Position numbers and translations under genes: made by a program
Assembly: GCA_002296885.1 (NCBI GenBank)
Contig: DBIH01000043.1
Location: 1 to 9,363 of the forward strand
DNA: 9,363 bases
DNA from: Flavobacterium sp. UBA807
GTDB taxonomy: Bacteria > Bacteroidota > Bacteroidia > Flavobacteriales > Flavobacteriaceae
Direction: 5' to 3'
The notes under the pieces: model-generated
Told to the model about the DNA's origin: nothing
The model's database searches: none
What the model saw: the letters and a program-made list of their open reading frames with translations, nothing else
Shown here: positions 1 to 6,449 of the stretch, piece after piece
How positions within the stretch are numbered: position 1 is the stretch's first letter
How the letters are laid out: each line of letters starts with the position of its first letter

Positions 1-1159
1 CATCCTGAATACCTGTTTTTACTATTCTGATTTTGGCTTTGTTTCCGACTTTCACAAAAACACACTCCAATTTTTTATCACTTTTTGAGGTTACTTTTTT
101 GTCATCGCCTTCATCTTTTATCTCAAATTTCTTGGTTGCTGTTGTATCCGATTTTACAACAACCGAACTTATTGGCACGCCTATAACTTTCTCTTTTCGT
201 TTTGTAATGATGTCAACGGTTGCCGTCATTCCCGGTCTGAATGGCGAATAAGTGTCTGGTTTCCCTGCTAATAAATCCTGATAGGATTCTTTTAAGATTC
301 TAACTTTTACTTTGAAATTAGTTACCTGATCAGCCGTTGTAGAAGTACTTGCCGAATTAGAAATACTGGTTACAATTCCTTTGAATTCTTTTTTAAGGTA
401 AGCATCAACCTGAATTTTTGTGCTGTCGCCAATATTGACTTTTACGATATCATTTTCGTTTACGTCAACTTCAACTTCCATATTATTTAGGTTAGCAACG
501 CTCATCAGCTCGGTACCTGTCATTTGTTGTGTTCCTAAAATCCTTTCGCCCAACTCAACATTCAGCTTAGAAATCGTTCCGTCAGCAGGAGAATAAATAA
601 CTGTTCGACCCAAATTATCTTTTGATTCGGTAACCGTTGCCACAGCACTTTCTACATTGTAATACGCCGATTCTTTATTCGCTTTTGCTCCTTCAAAAGT
701 AGCCACTGCTTTTTCCCAGTCTGATCTTGAAATAATTCCTTTATCGTACAATGTTTTGCTTCTGTCATAACTTGCTTTTGCTTCTTTAAACGAAGCATCT
801 GCCTGGCTCAAACCAGCTTTGGTTCCCGATAAATTAGATATGGAACGTTTTAACCCCGAAGTGTATAAATCGGGATTGATTTTTACAAGCAGCTGTCCTT
901 TTTTTACCACCTGTCCTTCTTTTACAGGCAAATCAATAATCTCTCCCGAAACCTGAGAAGACATTTTTACTTCAATTTCAGGCTGGATTTTTCCGGTTGC
1001 CGAAACAGTTTCAACAATGGTTATCTCATCGGCTTTAGCGGTCTCGACTTCTTTGGAATCATCATTACCGCCAATTATACCTTTTGATTTTAAGGTAATA
1101 AGCACTATTATTAATGCGACAACTATTCCAAGTAATATGTAAATTCTTTTTTTTGACAT
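1..1159 (-). CDS. Efflux periplasmic adaptor (MacA/HlyD family), C-terminus cut by window edge
   Basis: I translated this frame by hand: it stays open from ATG at 1159 to the left edge, giving 386 codons with no stop. Residues 6-23 form an N-terminal membrane anchor after a KKR start. Residues 64-97 are the first biotinyl/lipoyl half (SSQVSGEI...VKEGQVVKKGQLLVKI). Residues 98-182 are an Ala/Lys/Glu/Ser-rich alpha-helical hairpin, 186-210 the second lipoyl half (SPADGTISKL...GERI), and 225-335 the beta-barrel with RPGMTATVDI near 308. This is the classic membrane fusion protein layout. The adaptor bridges an inner-membrane pump and the TolC channel. Family members are roughly 400-420 residues, so about 30 are probably missing. 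The tolC-like gene lies 4 bp upstream, so the two are co-transcribed. MacA-type partnership with an ABC pump is inferred, because the pump gene would lie beyond position 1. An RND partner is the alternative. Confidence 0.93.
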   Translation of the reverse strand, partial: MSKKRIYILLGIVVALIIVLITLKSKGIIGGNDDSKEVETAKADEITIVETVSATGKIQPEIEVKMSSQVSGEIIDLPVKEGQVVKKGQLLVKINPDLYTSGLKRSISNLSGTKAGLSQADASFKEAKASYDRSKTLYDKGIISRSDWEKAVATFEGAKANKESAYYNVESAVATVTESKDNLGRTVIYSPADGTISKLNVELGERILGTQQMTGTELMSVANLNNMEVEVDVNENDIVKVNIGDSTKIQVDAYLKKEFKGIVTSISNSASTSTTADQVTNFKVKVRILKESYQDLLAGKPDTYSPFRPGMTATVDIITKRKEKVIGVPISSVVVKSDTTATKKFEIKDEGDDKKVTSKSDKKLECVFVKVGNKAKIRIVKTGIQD

Positions 1160-1163
1160 GATT

Positions 1164-2606
1164 TTATTGTTTTTGAATGATTGGGATTCCAAAATAAAGT
1201 TCGACTACTTTCGTTTTAAAAATGTAATCGTATTTAGCACGGATAGCATCCGATTGCGCTGCAACATAAATGGTTTGCGATTGATTGAAATCGAAAGCAT
1301 TCATTAATCCAACTGCATATTTTTCTTTGGCATAATTAAAGGCTTCCTGTCTTGCTTCTACTGTAGCTATGGCAGCTTCATAGGTTTTCAAAGCTCCTTT
1401 GGCATCGGTTATGGCTTTATAAACATTGGTTTCCAAATCCAGATTCGCCTGATCGAACGCATTTTTGGTTCTTTCATAATTGAGCTTGCTTTTTTCCATA
1501 TTCCCTCTTGCAGAAAATCCGCTGAAGATTGGAACATTCAACTGCAATCCGAAATTATGTCCTTTGTTATCGCTAAACTGATCAAAAAACGGACGTGCGT
1601 TTCCAAGAACCGGTTGGTAATTCGGCTGGATTACATTTTGCCCTGTTCCTTCAACCTGCCCGATTACCGTTGTTGGATTTACAGGATCAAGCTGCACTCC
1701 AGTTACTCTGTCGGCATAACCAACTCTCGAACTAAAACTATAATAACCTATCAGTCTTGGCTGCAATGCGCCTTTTGCAATCTTTACATCTCTTTCAGCA
1801 ATATCTAAATTCGCCTGAGCAATTTTAATTTCATTACGGATCTGCTTTGCTTTGTCTACAATGGCTTCCGGAGTTTCACTCATCACCGGGCTTTCTTTAG
1901 CTTCCATATCAACATCAGCAATGTCAAAGTTTTTAAAATCATCAACGCGTAAAAGCTGTGCCAGACTTAATTTTGATATGAACAAACTATTTTCTGCGGC
2001 AACTATTTTTTGATTATCGGAAGCAATCGTTGCTTTCATATCCAATAAATCGCCTCTTGGAACAGAACCGGCATTTACCAATTCCTGTGTACGGTTTATT
2101 TGTTTTTCGTCATTGGACAATTGACCTTGCTGCACTTTTAAATTCTCCTTATTGAAAAGAATATCCAGATAAGCATTGGCAACATACAATAAAATATCAT
2201 CCTGCATTTTGTTGAGTTTATATTGCGATGCCAACTGTTCAAGCTTTGCTCTTCTTAAACGGTTTTGGTTTTGAAGTCCATTATAAATAATGATGCTTGA
2301 ATTAAGGCCTGCCGAAGTAAACTGTGTAGTCTGATTTTCCAGAAGTCCGGTAGTAATATTTTGGTTTAAACCGATATTCCACGAATGTGAAGCATCTGCG
2401 GATAGCGTTGGCAGGAAACTACCAATGGCAAGTTTTTTGTCGATGTTAGCCGCTTTTAGGTCAAGCTCTGATTGTTTTATTGAAATGTTATTTTTCAAAG
2501 CATAATCAACGCATTCCTGTAGTGTCCAACTCTTGACCTGAGCTTTGGCAGAAAAGCCTGAAACCAAAATAAAAAGTAGGGTTATTTTTTGTATGCTGTA
2601 TTTCAT
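1164..2606 (-). CDS. TolC-family outer membrane efflux protein
   Basis: 480 residues, the usual size for the OEP/TolC family. Residues 1-22 are a Sec signal peptide (KK-free n-region, hydrophobic core LLFILVSGF, cleavage near AKA-Q). The mature protein opens with WTLQECVDYALKNN, the typical start of the first OEP repeat, followed by a long helix with LKAANIDKKLA and LPTLSADAS. The second repeat repeats this pattern around residues 250-290 (EIKIAQANLDIAERDVKIAKG, then LQPRLIGYYSFS). LNVPIFSGF near 353 and the long helical stretch at about 365-440 are also family hallmarks. It forms a trimeric outer membrane and periplasmic channel for the adaptor encoded just downstream. The start ATG at 2604-2606 puts the signal peptide at the very N-terminus. 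There is no purine-rich ribosome site, as is usual in Bacteroidota. It is first in its operon. Substrate unknown. Confidence 0.95.
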   Translation of the reverse strand: MKYSIQKITLLFILVSGFSAKAQVKSWTLQECVDYALKNNISIKQSELDLKAANIDKKLAIGSFLPTLSADASHSWNIGLNQNITTGLLENQTTQFTSAGLNSSIIIYNGLQNQNRLRRAKLEQLASQYKLNKMQDDILLYVANAYLDILFNKENLKVQQGQLSNDEKQINRTQELVNAGSVPRGDLLDMKATIASDNQKIVAAENSLFISKLSLAQLLRVDDFKNFDIADVDMEAKESPVMSETPEAIVDKAKQIRNEIKIAQANLDIAERDVKIAKGALQPRLIGYYSFSSRVGYADRVTGVQLDPVNPTTVIGQVEGTGQNVIQPNYQPVLGNARPFFDQFSDNKGHNFGLQLNVPIFSGFSARGNMEKSKLNYERTKNAFDQANLDLETNVYKAITDAKGALKTYEAAIATVEARQEAFNYAKEKYAVGLMNAFDFNQSQTIYVAAQSDAIRAKYDYIFKTKVVELYFGIPIIQKQ

Positions 2607-2643
2607 AATAAACTGGTTTGCAGACTTCGATCGTTATGGTGAA

Positions 2644-2651
2644 CAAATATA
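2644..2651 (-). promoter_or_regulatory. Candidate -7 promoter box for the tolC-adaptor operon
   Basis: Read on the minus strand this is TATATTTG, an exact match to the Bacteroidota -7 consensus TAnnTTTG. It lies 37 bp upstream of the tolC-like ATG, which would give a leader of about 30 nt. I found no TTG at the preferred 17-23 bp upstream spacing, so only half the promoter is supported. Confidence 0.45.
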
Positions 2652-2742
2652 TTGATTTTTGTCTTTTAATTCGTATTTAAAGAGACACAAACTTAGACTT
2701 GCCTTTTTTGATAATGTTACAGTATTATTGCATTTTTACTTT

Positions 2743-2750
2743 TATTTTTG
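2743..2750 (+). promoter_or_regulatory. Candidate -7 promoter box for the DUF4403 gene
   Basis: TATTTTTG matches the Bacteroidota -7 consensus TAnnTTTG and lies 19 bp before the ATG at 2770. Transcription would begin about 12-14 nt before that ATG. This supports starting the protein at 2770 and not at the upstream in-frame TTG at 2659. No TTG stands at the ideal -33 spacing; the nearest (2728-2730) is only 12 bp away. The divergent spacer 2607-2769 otherwise shows nothing I can identify. Confidence 0.4.
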
Positions 2751-2769
2751 CGAAAATTATTTTTACAAA

Positions 2770-4161
2770 ATGTCTGCAAGAAAAGTAACGTATTTCATCT
2801 TAGTTCTATCATTGATTTTTAACAGCTGTTCGACAACTCAAAAAATTGAGGCGTTAAAACCGCTCCCTTCGGATGATGCGCCGATGGTTTATAATACAAA
2901 AACATCATTTGTAAATATGCCTTTGCAGATTACGCTGAAAGAAATTGAAAGCCAGTTGAACAAAACGCTGAATGGCGAAATCTACAACGATTCGAATTTG
3001 GATGATGACAAAACCGAAATGAAAATCACCAAAACAGCCCCGATTCGTCTGATTGAAAAAAATGGTAAAATACAGACGGTTCTTCCGTTAAAAATTTGGT
3101 CCCGTTTCAAATACGGCACCGATTTCATGGGATTGAATGATACCCGTGAAATCAATCTTAACGGAACCATAACCATGACGAGCGATGTGAAATTGTCCAA
3201 CTGGAAAATGTCTACAACATCTAAAATTGAAGATTTTGAATGGGCAGAAAGTCCGTCAATTTTAGTTGCAGGAAAAAATGTCCCGATTACTTATATTATC
3301 AATCCAACTCTTTCTATTTTTAAATCGAAGATTGCCAAGAAAATTGATGAAGCCATTGAAAACTCCTGTGATTTTAAACCTTATGTGCTTGATGTTCTGG
3401 AAAAGATGAGCACGCCGTTTTTAACCAGCGAACAATACCAAACCTGGTTTAAATTGATTCCGATTGAAGTTTATGTCACCGATGCCGTGTTGGATAAAAC
3501 TCAAATCAACATGAATTTGGGATTAAAATGCAACATGCAAACAATGGTAGGTTTGAAGCCAAAAGCAAGTTTCGACAGAACCGCTGTTCAGTTTAAAGCG
3601 GTAACAAAAGTTCCTGAAAAACTAACGGCAAATATTGCTGCCATTTCAACTTATGAAAGTGCGTCCAGAATTATTTCGAGTAATTTTAACGGAAAGGAAT
3701 TTGCTTCCGGAAGTCGAAAAATTACAGTTCAAAATGTAGCGCTTTGGCAAAAAGACGGCAAAATAATTGTTGCACTTGATATGACAGGAAGTATCAACGG
3801 AACGATTTATCTTTCGGGAATTCCGAATTACAATGCGGTGACTAAGGAAATTTATTTCGACCAAATGGATTATGTCCTGGATACAAAAGGATTGCTTACT
3901 CGGACTGCCAATTGGTTATTGCAGGGAGTTATTTTGAAGAAAATCCAGGAAAACTGCCGCTATTCTATCAAAGAAAATCTTGATGAAGGAAAGAAAAGTT
4001 TACTCCCTTATCTAAATAATTATTCACCGATGAAAGGTGTTTTCGTTAACGGAACAATGAGTGATTTTGAATTTGAAAAAGTAGAAGTCACCAATAAAGC
4101 CATCATTGCATTTATTACTACCACCGGAAAAATGAATGTAAAGATTGACGGAATGGATTAA
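2770..4161 (+). CDS. DUF4403-like lipoprotein
   Basis: 463 residues. The start is ATG at 2770, because it puts a lipoprotein signal peptide at the N-terminus: MSARK, hydrophobic YFILVLSLIF, then NSC with the lipid-accepting Cys at residue 20. The open frame reaches back to a TTG at 2659, but that would bury the signal peptide behind 37 unlikely residues. The mature protein is rich in beta-strand patterns. It contains VNMPLQITLKEIESQLNKTL near 50, LPLKIWSRFKYG near 105, and later SGIPNYNAVTKEIYF with DYVLDTKGLLTRTANWLLQG. That last region is what I recognise as DUF4403, a family of unknown function common in Bacteroidota. The protein is probably anchored in a membrane facing the periplasm. No acidic surface-export signal follows the Cys (it reads CSTTQK). 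It is monocistronic, divergent from tolC, and converges with the minus-strand genes across a 6-bp gap. Family call moderately sure, function unknown. Confidence 0.8.
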   Translation: MSARKVTYFILVLSLIFNSCSTTQKIEALKPLPSDDAPMVYNTKTSFVNMPLQITLKEIESQLNKTLNGEIYNDSNLDDDKTEMKITKTAPIRLIEKNGKIQTVLPLKIWSRFKYGTDFMGLNDTREINLNGTITMTSDVKLSNWKMSTTSKIEDFEWAESPSILVAGKNVPITYIINPTLSIFKSKIAKKIDEAIENSCDFKPYVLDVLEKMSTPFLTSEQYQTWFKLIPIEVYVTDAVLDKTQINMNLGLKCNMQTMVGLKPKASFDRTAVQFKAVTKVPEKLTANIAAISTYESASRIISSNFNGKEFASGSRKITVQNVALWQKDGKIIVALDMTGSINGTIYLSGIPNYNAVTKEIYFDQMDYVLDTKGLLTRTANWLLQGVILKKIQENCRYSIKENLDEGKKSLLPYLNNYSPMKGVFVNGTMSDFEFEKVEVTNKAIIAFITTTGKMNVKIDGMD

Positions 4162-4167
4162 CCCTGA

Positions 4168-4437
4168 TTAGGCACTTTTCTTTTTGAAGTACATTCGGTA
4201 AATAGCAAATCCGATTACGCCAACAATTATATAAGGCACTGCCATTAACAGAACGATACCGTCGTTTACAGCTTCGACTTTAGCTTTATTCCCCTCGCTT
4301 TCCAAAGACGCACGGCACATGGCGCATTGAGCAATCGAATTAAGAGAATAGAATATAGAGAATAGAATATAGAATATCCTTTTTTGAGATATAAATCTAT
4401 GTTCTATATTCTCTGCTCTTTGTTCTTTAGTTAGCAT
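4168..4437 (-). CDS. Small membrane protein with N-terminal CAMC motif, end of oxidase assembly unit
   Basis: 89 residues. A basic n-region (QKR, 18-20) leads into a hydrophobic core FYILFSIFYSL, then NSIAQ and the motif C38-A-M-C41 followed by RASLESEGN. A single transmembrane helix spans about 60-80, then a KKK tail. The predicted mature protein would therefore expose a CxxC pair almost at its N-terminus outside the cytoplasm, tethered by one helix. I recall similar QCAMCRA proteins beside oxidase genes in other Flavobacteriia, but know of no assigned function. The ATG at 4435-4437 overlaps the DUF420 stop by 11 bp (ATGCTAACTAA), suggesting translational coupling. The first 20 residues look unusual for a signal peptide, and most of the signal sequence is encoded by a repeat at 4343-4419. 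No other ATG precedes the Cys motif. A role in copper or thiol handling is inference only. Confidence 0.75.
   Translation of the reverse strand: MLTKEQRAENIEHRFISQKRIFYILFSIFYSLNSIAQCAMCRASLESEGNKAKVEAVNDGIVLLMAVPYIIVGVIGFAIYRMYFKKKSA
4343..4419. repeat. Imperfect inverted repeat plus 14-bp tandem repeat inside a coding start
   Basis: A perfect 14-bp tandem duplication (AGAGAATAGAATAT) occupies 4343-4356 and 4357-4370, with a partial third copy AGAATAT at 4371-4377. The stretch 4357-4377 is also complementary to 4399-4419: 18 of 21 positions match, including 13 of the inner 14, around a 21-nt spacer. The whole element lies within codons 7-32 of the small CAMC protein and supplies its hydrophobic signal core. 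There is no T-tract after the stem on either strand, so it does not look like an intrinsic terminator. Confidence 0.8.
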
Positions 4438-5020
4438 AATAAGGCGAAATCATCAAATAAACCAAAACTCCGGTCACAGCAACATAAAGCCAAAGCGGGA
4501 AAGTGATTTTTGCAATTTTTCTATGTCTGTCAAATCGCATGGCCAATGCTCTGACGTAGGTAATTAACACCAAAGGAATAATAGCAACAGACAATAAAAT
4601 ATGCGTAAGCAAAATGAATAGGTATACATTTCGCATTGCGCCTGCATTAGCTTTTTCTGTCGCATCTAAAATTTTATTTCCGTCAACATCACCATAAATT
4701 GTTGAATCAGCTGTCATGTGATAGGCAACATACATTACAAGAAACACAATTGAACAGGCAATTGCAGTAGTCATAAATCGCTCGTGCACTTTTTGATTAC
4801 CGTTTTTAATAGCCAATACACCCATTATCAAAAGCAAGGCTGTAAGTCCATTTATACCGGCATAAATTGGTGGTAAAAATGATAGCGGTTCCACTTCAAT
4901 TCCAAAATCTTTCAGCTTTACGGAAAACAATACCGCGACAACAACAGGTATCACTACAGACACTGCAATTATTGGCCATCTAAGTCTATTTTCTAATGTT
5001 TGTTTTTCCGACTTATTCAT
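4427..5020 (-). CDS. DUF420 membrane protein (CtaM-like oxidase assembly factor)
   Basis: 197 residues with about five membrane helices, near 15-33, 52-71, 84-101, 131-155 and 172-190. Family hallmarks are LPPIYAGINGLTALLLIMGVLA (49-70), the four conserved-type histidines H79 (KVHERFM), H101 (YHM), H140 (LTHILLS) and H166 (RHRKIAKITFPLWLYV), and the ending TGVLVYLM. DUF420 includes CtaM of Staphylococcus aureus, which is required for activity of its aa3-type oxidase; the exact step is not settled. The neighbours (SCO upstream, oxidase subunits beyond) fit an assembly role here. The start overlaps the SCO stop by 8 bp (ATGAATAA) and the end overlaps the next gene by 11 bp. One oddity is the loop 104-129, which contains DVDGNKILDATE (111-122). 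This reads as an EF-hand or dockerin-type calcium loop with Asp, Asp, Asn, Asp and Glu at ligand positions 1, 3, 5, 9 and 12, but lacks the usual Gly at position 6. Confidence 0.9.
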   Translation of the reverse strand: MNKSEKQTLENRLRWPIIAVSVVIPVVVAVLFSVKLKDFGIEVEPLSFLPPIYAGINGLTALLLIMGVLAIKNGNQKVHERFMTTAIACSIVFLVMYVAYHMTADSTIYGDVDGNKILDATEKANAGAMRNVYLFILLTHILLSVAIIPLVLITYVRALAMRFDRHRKIAKITFPLWLYVAVTGVLVYLMISPYYAN

Positions 5021-5693
5021 TTAGTAATTTTTTAATGTCTTCTATAATAGCTTTCACACCTTTTTTCTCCAGACCGTCATAGTATAAAATTGGATTGCCA
5101 AAATTATCTTCACGGCACCGTATATTACCGTTTTTGTCAATTAAGGCAAAAAGCCCAGAATGCTCAAAACCTCCATTTACATTTTTATTTTCACCGGCAT
5201 AAAGATTAAATCCTTTATTAGCGATGTTGAAAATATAATCTTTATTTCCGGTTAATAAATGCCAGTTCGAAGATTTTACCCCAATTTCTTCACCGTGCTT
5301 TTTTAAAACTTCCGAAGTATCATGTTCCGGATTTATAGAAATTGAAGCTATCCCAAAATTCGGATTTCCAAAAAATTGGTTCTGGATATCAACCATATTT
5401 CTGTTCATAACAGGACAGATTGACGGACAGGTCGAAAAGAAAAACTCAACAACGTATACTTTCCCTTTGTAACTTTCGTTCGTGATTTTTACTCCGTTTT
5501 GGTCAGTTAGTTCCCATTTTGGCGCAGGACCGATTTTTCTCAGACCTGTTTCCCCGTTTTTGCGGTTTGGAGCCGCATCCAGCCGTTCGTTCTGAACAAC
5601 GGTACCGCTTTTTATTCTTTCAACAATCTTCGGAATAAAATAGATTCCGAAGACCAGAACGATAAACGATAATCCTATATATGATTTTTTCAT
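5013..5693 (-). CDS. SCO1/SenC-family copper chaperone for cytochrome c oxidase
   Basis: 226 residues. Residues 5-20 form an N-terminal membrane anchor, followed by a periplasmic thioredoxin-fold domain from about 55. The copper site is complete: C89 and C93 in STCPSICPVM, and the distal H178 in EHSGLFALID. SISINPEHDT near 117-126 matches the DPxxDT region of the family. SCO proteins deliver copper to, or keep reduced, the CuA centre of oxidase subunit II. Subunit II is not in the window but should be nearby. The ATG at 5693 directly precedes the anchor. The preceding SCO-like gene ends 9 bp upstream, and the following DUF420 gene overlaps by 8 bp, so these genes form one unit. No sign of truncation. 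Confidence 0.95.
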   Translation of the reverse strand: MKKSYIGLSFIVLVFGIYFIPKIVERIKSGTVVQNERLDAAPNRKNGETGLRKIGPAPKWELTDQNGVKITNESYKGKVYVVEFFFSTCPSICPVMNRNMVDIQNQFFGNPNFGIASISINPEHDTSEVLKKHGEEIGVKSSNWHLLTGNKDYIFNIANKGFNLYAGENKNVNGGFEHSGLFALIDKNGNIRCREDNFGNPILYYDGLEKKGVKAIIEDIKKLLNE

Positions 5694-5702
5694 GAATGTA
5701 AA

Positions 5703-6362
5703 TTATATTTCCCTTGTGGCATTATGGTTTCTTTTTAAGGCTGCTCTGTATTCATAGATGATGATTTTCATATCATCCATCATTTTGTTGTATAGATCGG
5801 CAACAAGAACAGTACTGTATCCTTCTTTGTATTCGGGTGTTCCTTTTTGATCTTCGCCTTTTCTGCCTCGAAGATTTCGTTTTTTATCTACTATGAAAAC
5901 ATTTGGCGTTGACAAATCTGAGTCTAATTTGCCAACTAATTGAAGTTTGTCATAGAACGTATTGATTTCATTCGGCGAAGCAAAAACAAAATTCCAGCCT
6001 TTGTGTGTTCCAAGTTTCTTTATATCTATTTTAAGAAGTTCCTGAACCTGATTTTGTGCTCCATCGGGAAGAACCATCACAACCTGAAAATCTTTAAAAT
6101 CTTTATACTTATCATAGATGATTTCATAAAGATTGAAGAAGTTCCCTTTATGTTTCATTACATCGCTTCCTATAAAGCCAAGTATAGTAATCTTATTGGT
6201 TAAAGTGACCGGTTTATCATCTAATGTTTTCCATGAATTAACGTCTGGAACGTTTTTGGTAATCGTCGGTAAAGAAATAAAGCTGTTCACACCGGAAGCA
6301 AAGAAAAGATAAGCAACTATGGGTAAAACAAACAGTACAAAAAGGACAATATTTTTTTTCAT
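5703..6362 (-). CDS. SCO/thioredoxin-fold-like protein lacking all cysteines
   Basis: 219 residues from ATG at 6360-6362. An upstream TTG at 6413 is in frame but falls in the terminator loop and ahead of the promoter, so it is rejected. Residues 4-23 are a membrane anchor. The rest aligns by eye with the adjacent SCO: VNSWKTLDDKPVTL with WELTDQNGVKIT, ITILGFIGSDVMKHK with VYVVEFFFSTCPSIC, KGWNFVFASPNEI with SNWHLLTGNKDYI, and PNVFIVDKKRNLRGR with GLFALIDKNGNIRCR. At the positions of the SCO copper ligands it has V68, K72 and about S151, and the protein contains no cysteine at all. It therefore cannot carry the SCO copper site or a CxxC disulfide. The frame is intact, so it is not a pseudogene. 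It is first in the assembly unit, 9 bp ahead of SCO. A scaffold or partner role is inference; a peroxiredoxin-like ancestor is an alternative. Confidence 0.75.
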   Translation of the reverse strand: MKKNIVLFVLFVLPIVAYLFFASGVNSFISLPTITKNVPDVNSWKTLDDKPVTLTNKITILGFIGSDVMKHKGNFFNLYEIIYDKYKDFKDFQVVMVLPDGAQNQVQELLKIDIKKLGTHKGWNFVFASPNEINTFYDKLQLVGKLDSDLSTPNVFIVDKKRNLRGRKGEDQKGTPEYKEGYSTVLVADLYNKMMDDMKIIIYEYRAALKRNHNATREI

Positions 6363-6384
6363 TTGGATTGTGAAAAACGATAAG

Positions 6385-6413
6385 CAAAAATAAAAAAATC
6401 CCGTCTGTTTCAA
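6385..6413 (-). promoter_or_regulatory. Bacteroidota-type promoter for the SCO-DUF420 assembly unit
   Basis: On the minus strand, TTG (6411-6413) and TATTTTTG (6385-6392) are separated by 18 bp, an exact fit to TTG-N17-23-TAnnTTTG. Initiation would fall near 6378, leaving a leader of about 16 nt before the ATG at 6362. The TTG sits in the loop of the upstream terminator, and the spacer is that terminator's 3' arm and T-tract. Confidence 0.6.
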
Positions 6414-6435
6414 TAGAATAGACGGGACTTTTTTT
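6392..6435 (-). terminator. Rho-independent terminator after the oxidase subunit operon
   Basis: A perfect 8-bp stem TCCCGTCT/AGACGGGA (6399-6406 with 6420-6427) encloses a 13-nt loop, with seven A at 6392-6398 and seven T at 6429-6435. Read on the minus strand, the hairpin starts 22 nt after the COX IV stop codon and is followed directly by seven T, so it should end the ctaB-COX III-COX III-COX IV transcript. The flanks make it structurally bidirectional, but no plus-strand gene feeds into it. Confidence 0.85.
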
Positions 6436-6449
6436 GAATTAATATACTA

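Noticed and set aside
33..251. Plus-strand open frame within the adaptor gene
   Set aside because: Antisense shadow of a well-supported minus-strand coding region; the same holds for open frames at 1557-1808, 2982-3200, 3646-3864, 5940-6203 and 6963-7154.
2711..2728. Short palindrome ATAAT...ATTAT in the divergent spacer as an operator
   Set aside because: Arms are only 5 bp and the centre is asymmetric; expected by chance in AT-rich DNA.
2659..2769. Upstream in-frame extension of the DUF4403 gene from TTG
   Set aside because: It would put 37 residues before a clear lipoprotein signal peptide and overlaps the candidate -7 box; ATG at 2770 is better.
4162..4167. Terminator between the convergent DUF4403 and CAMC genes
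   Set aside because: The gap is 6 bp and no GC-rich stem with a T-run is seen on either side.
4343..4419. Hairpin as a terminator or CRISPR-like repeat
   Set aside because: No T-tract follows the stem, it lies inside a coding frame, and there is no regular spacer pattern.
6363..6413. Upstream TTG start for the SCO-like protein
   Set aside because: It lies in the terminator loop and upstream of the predicted transcription start.
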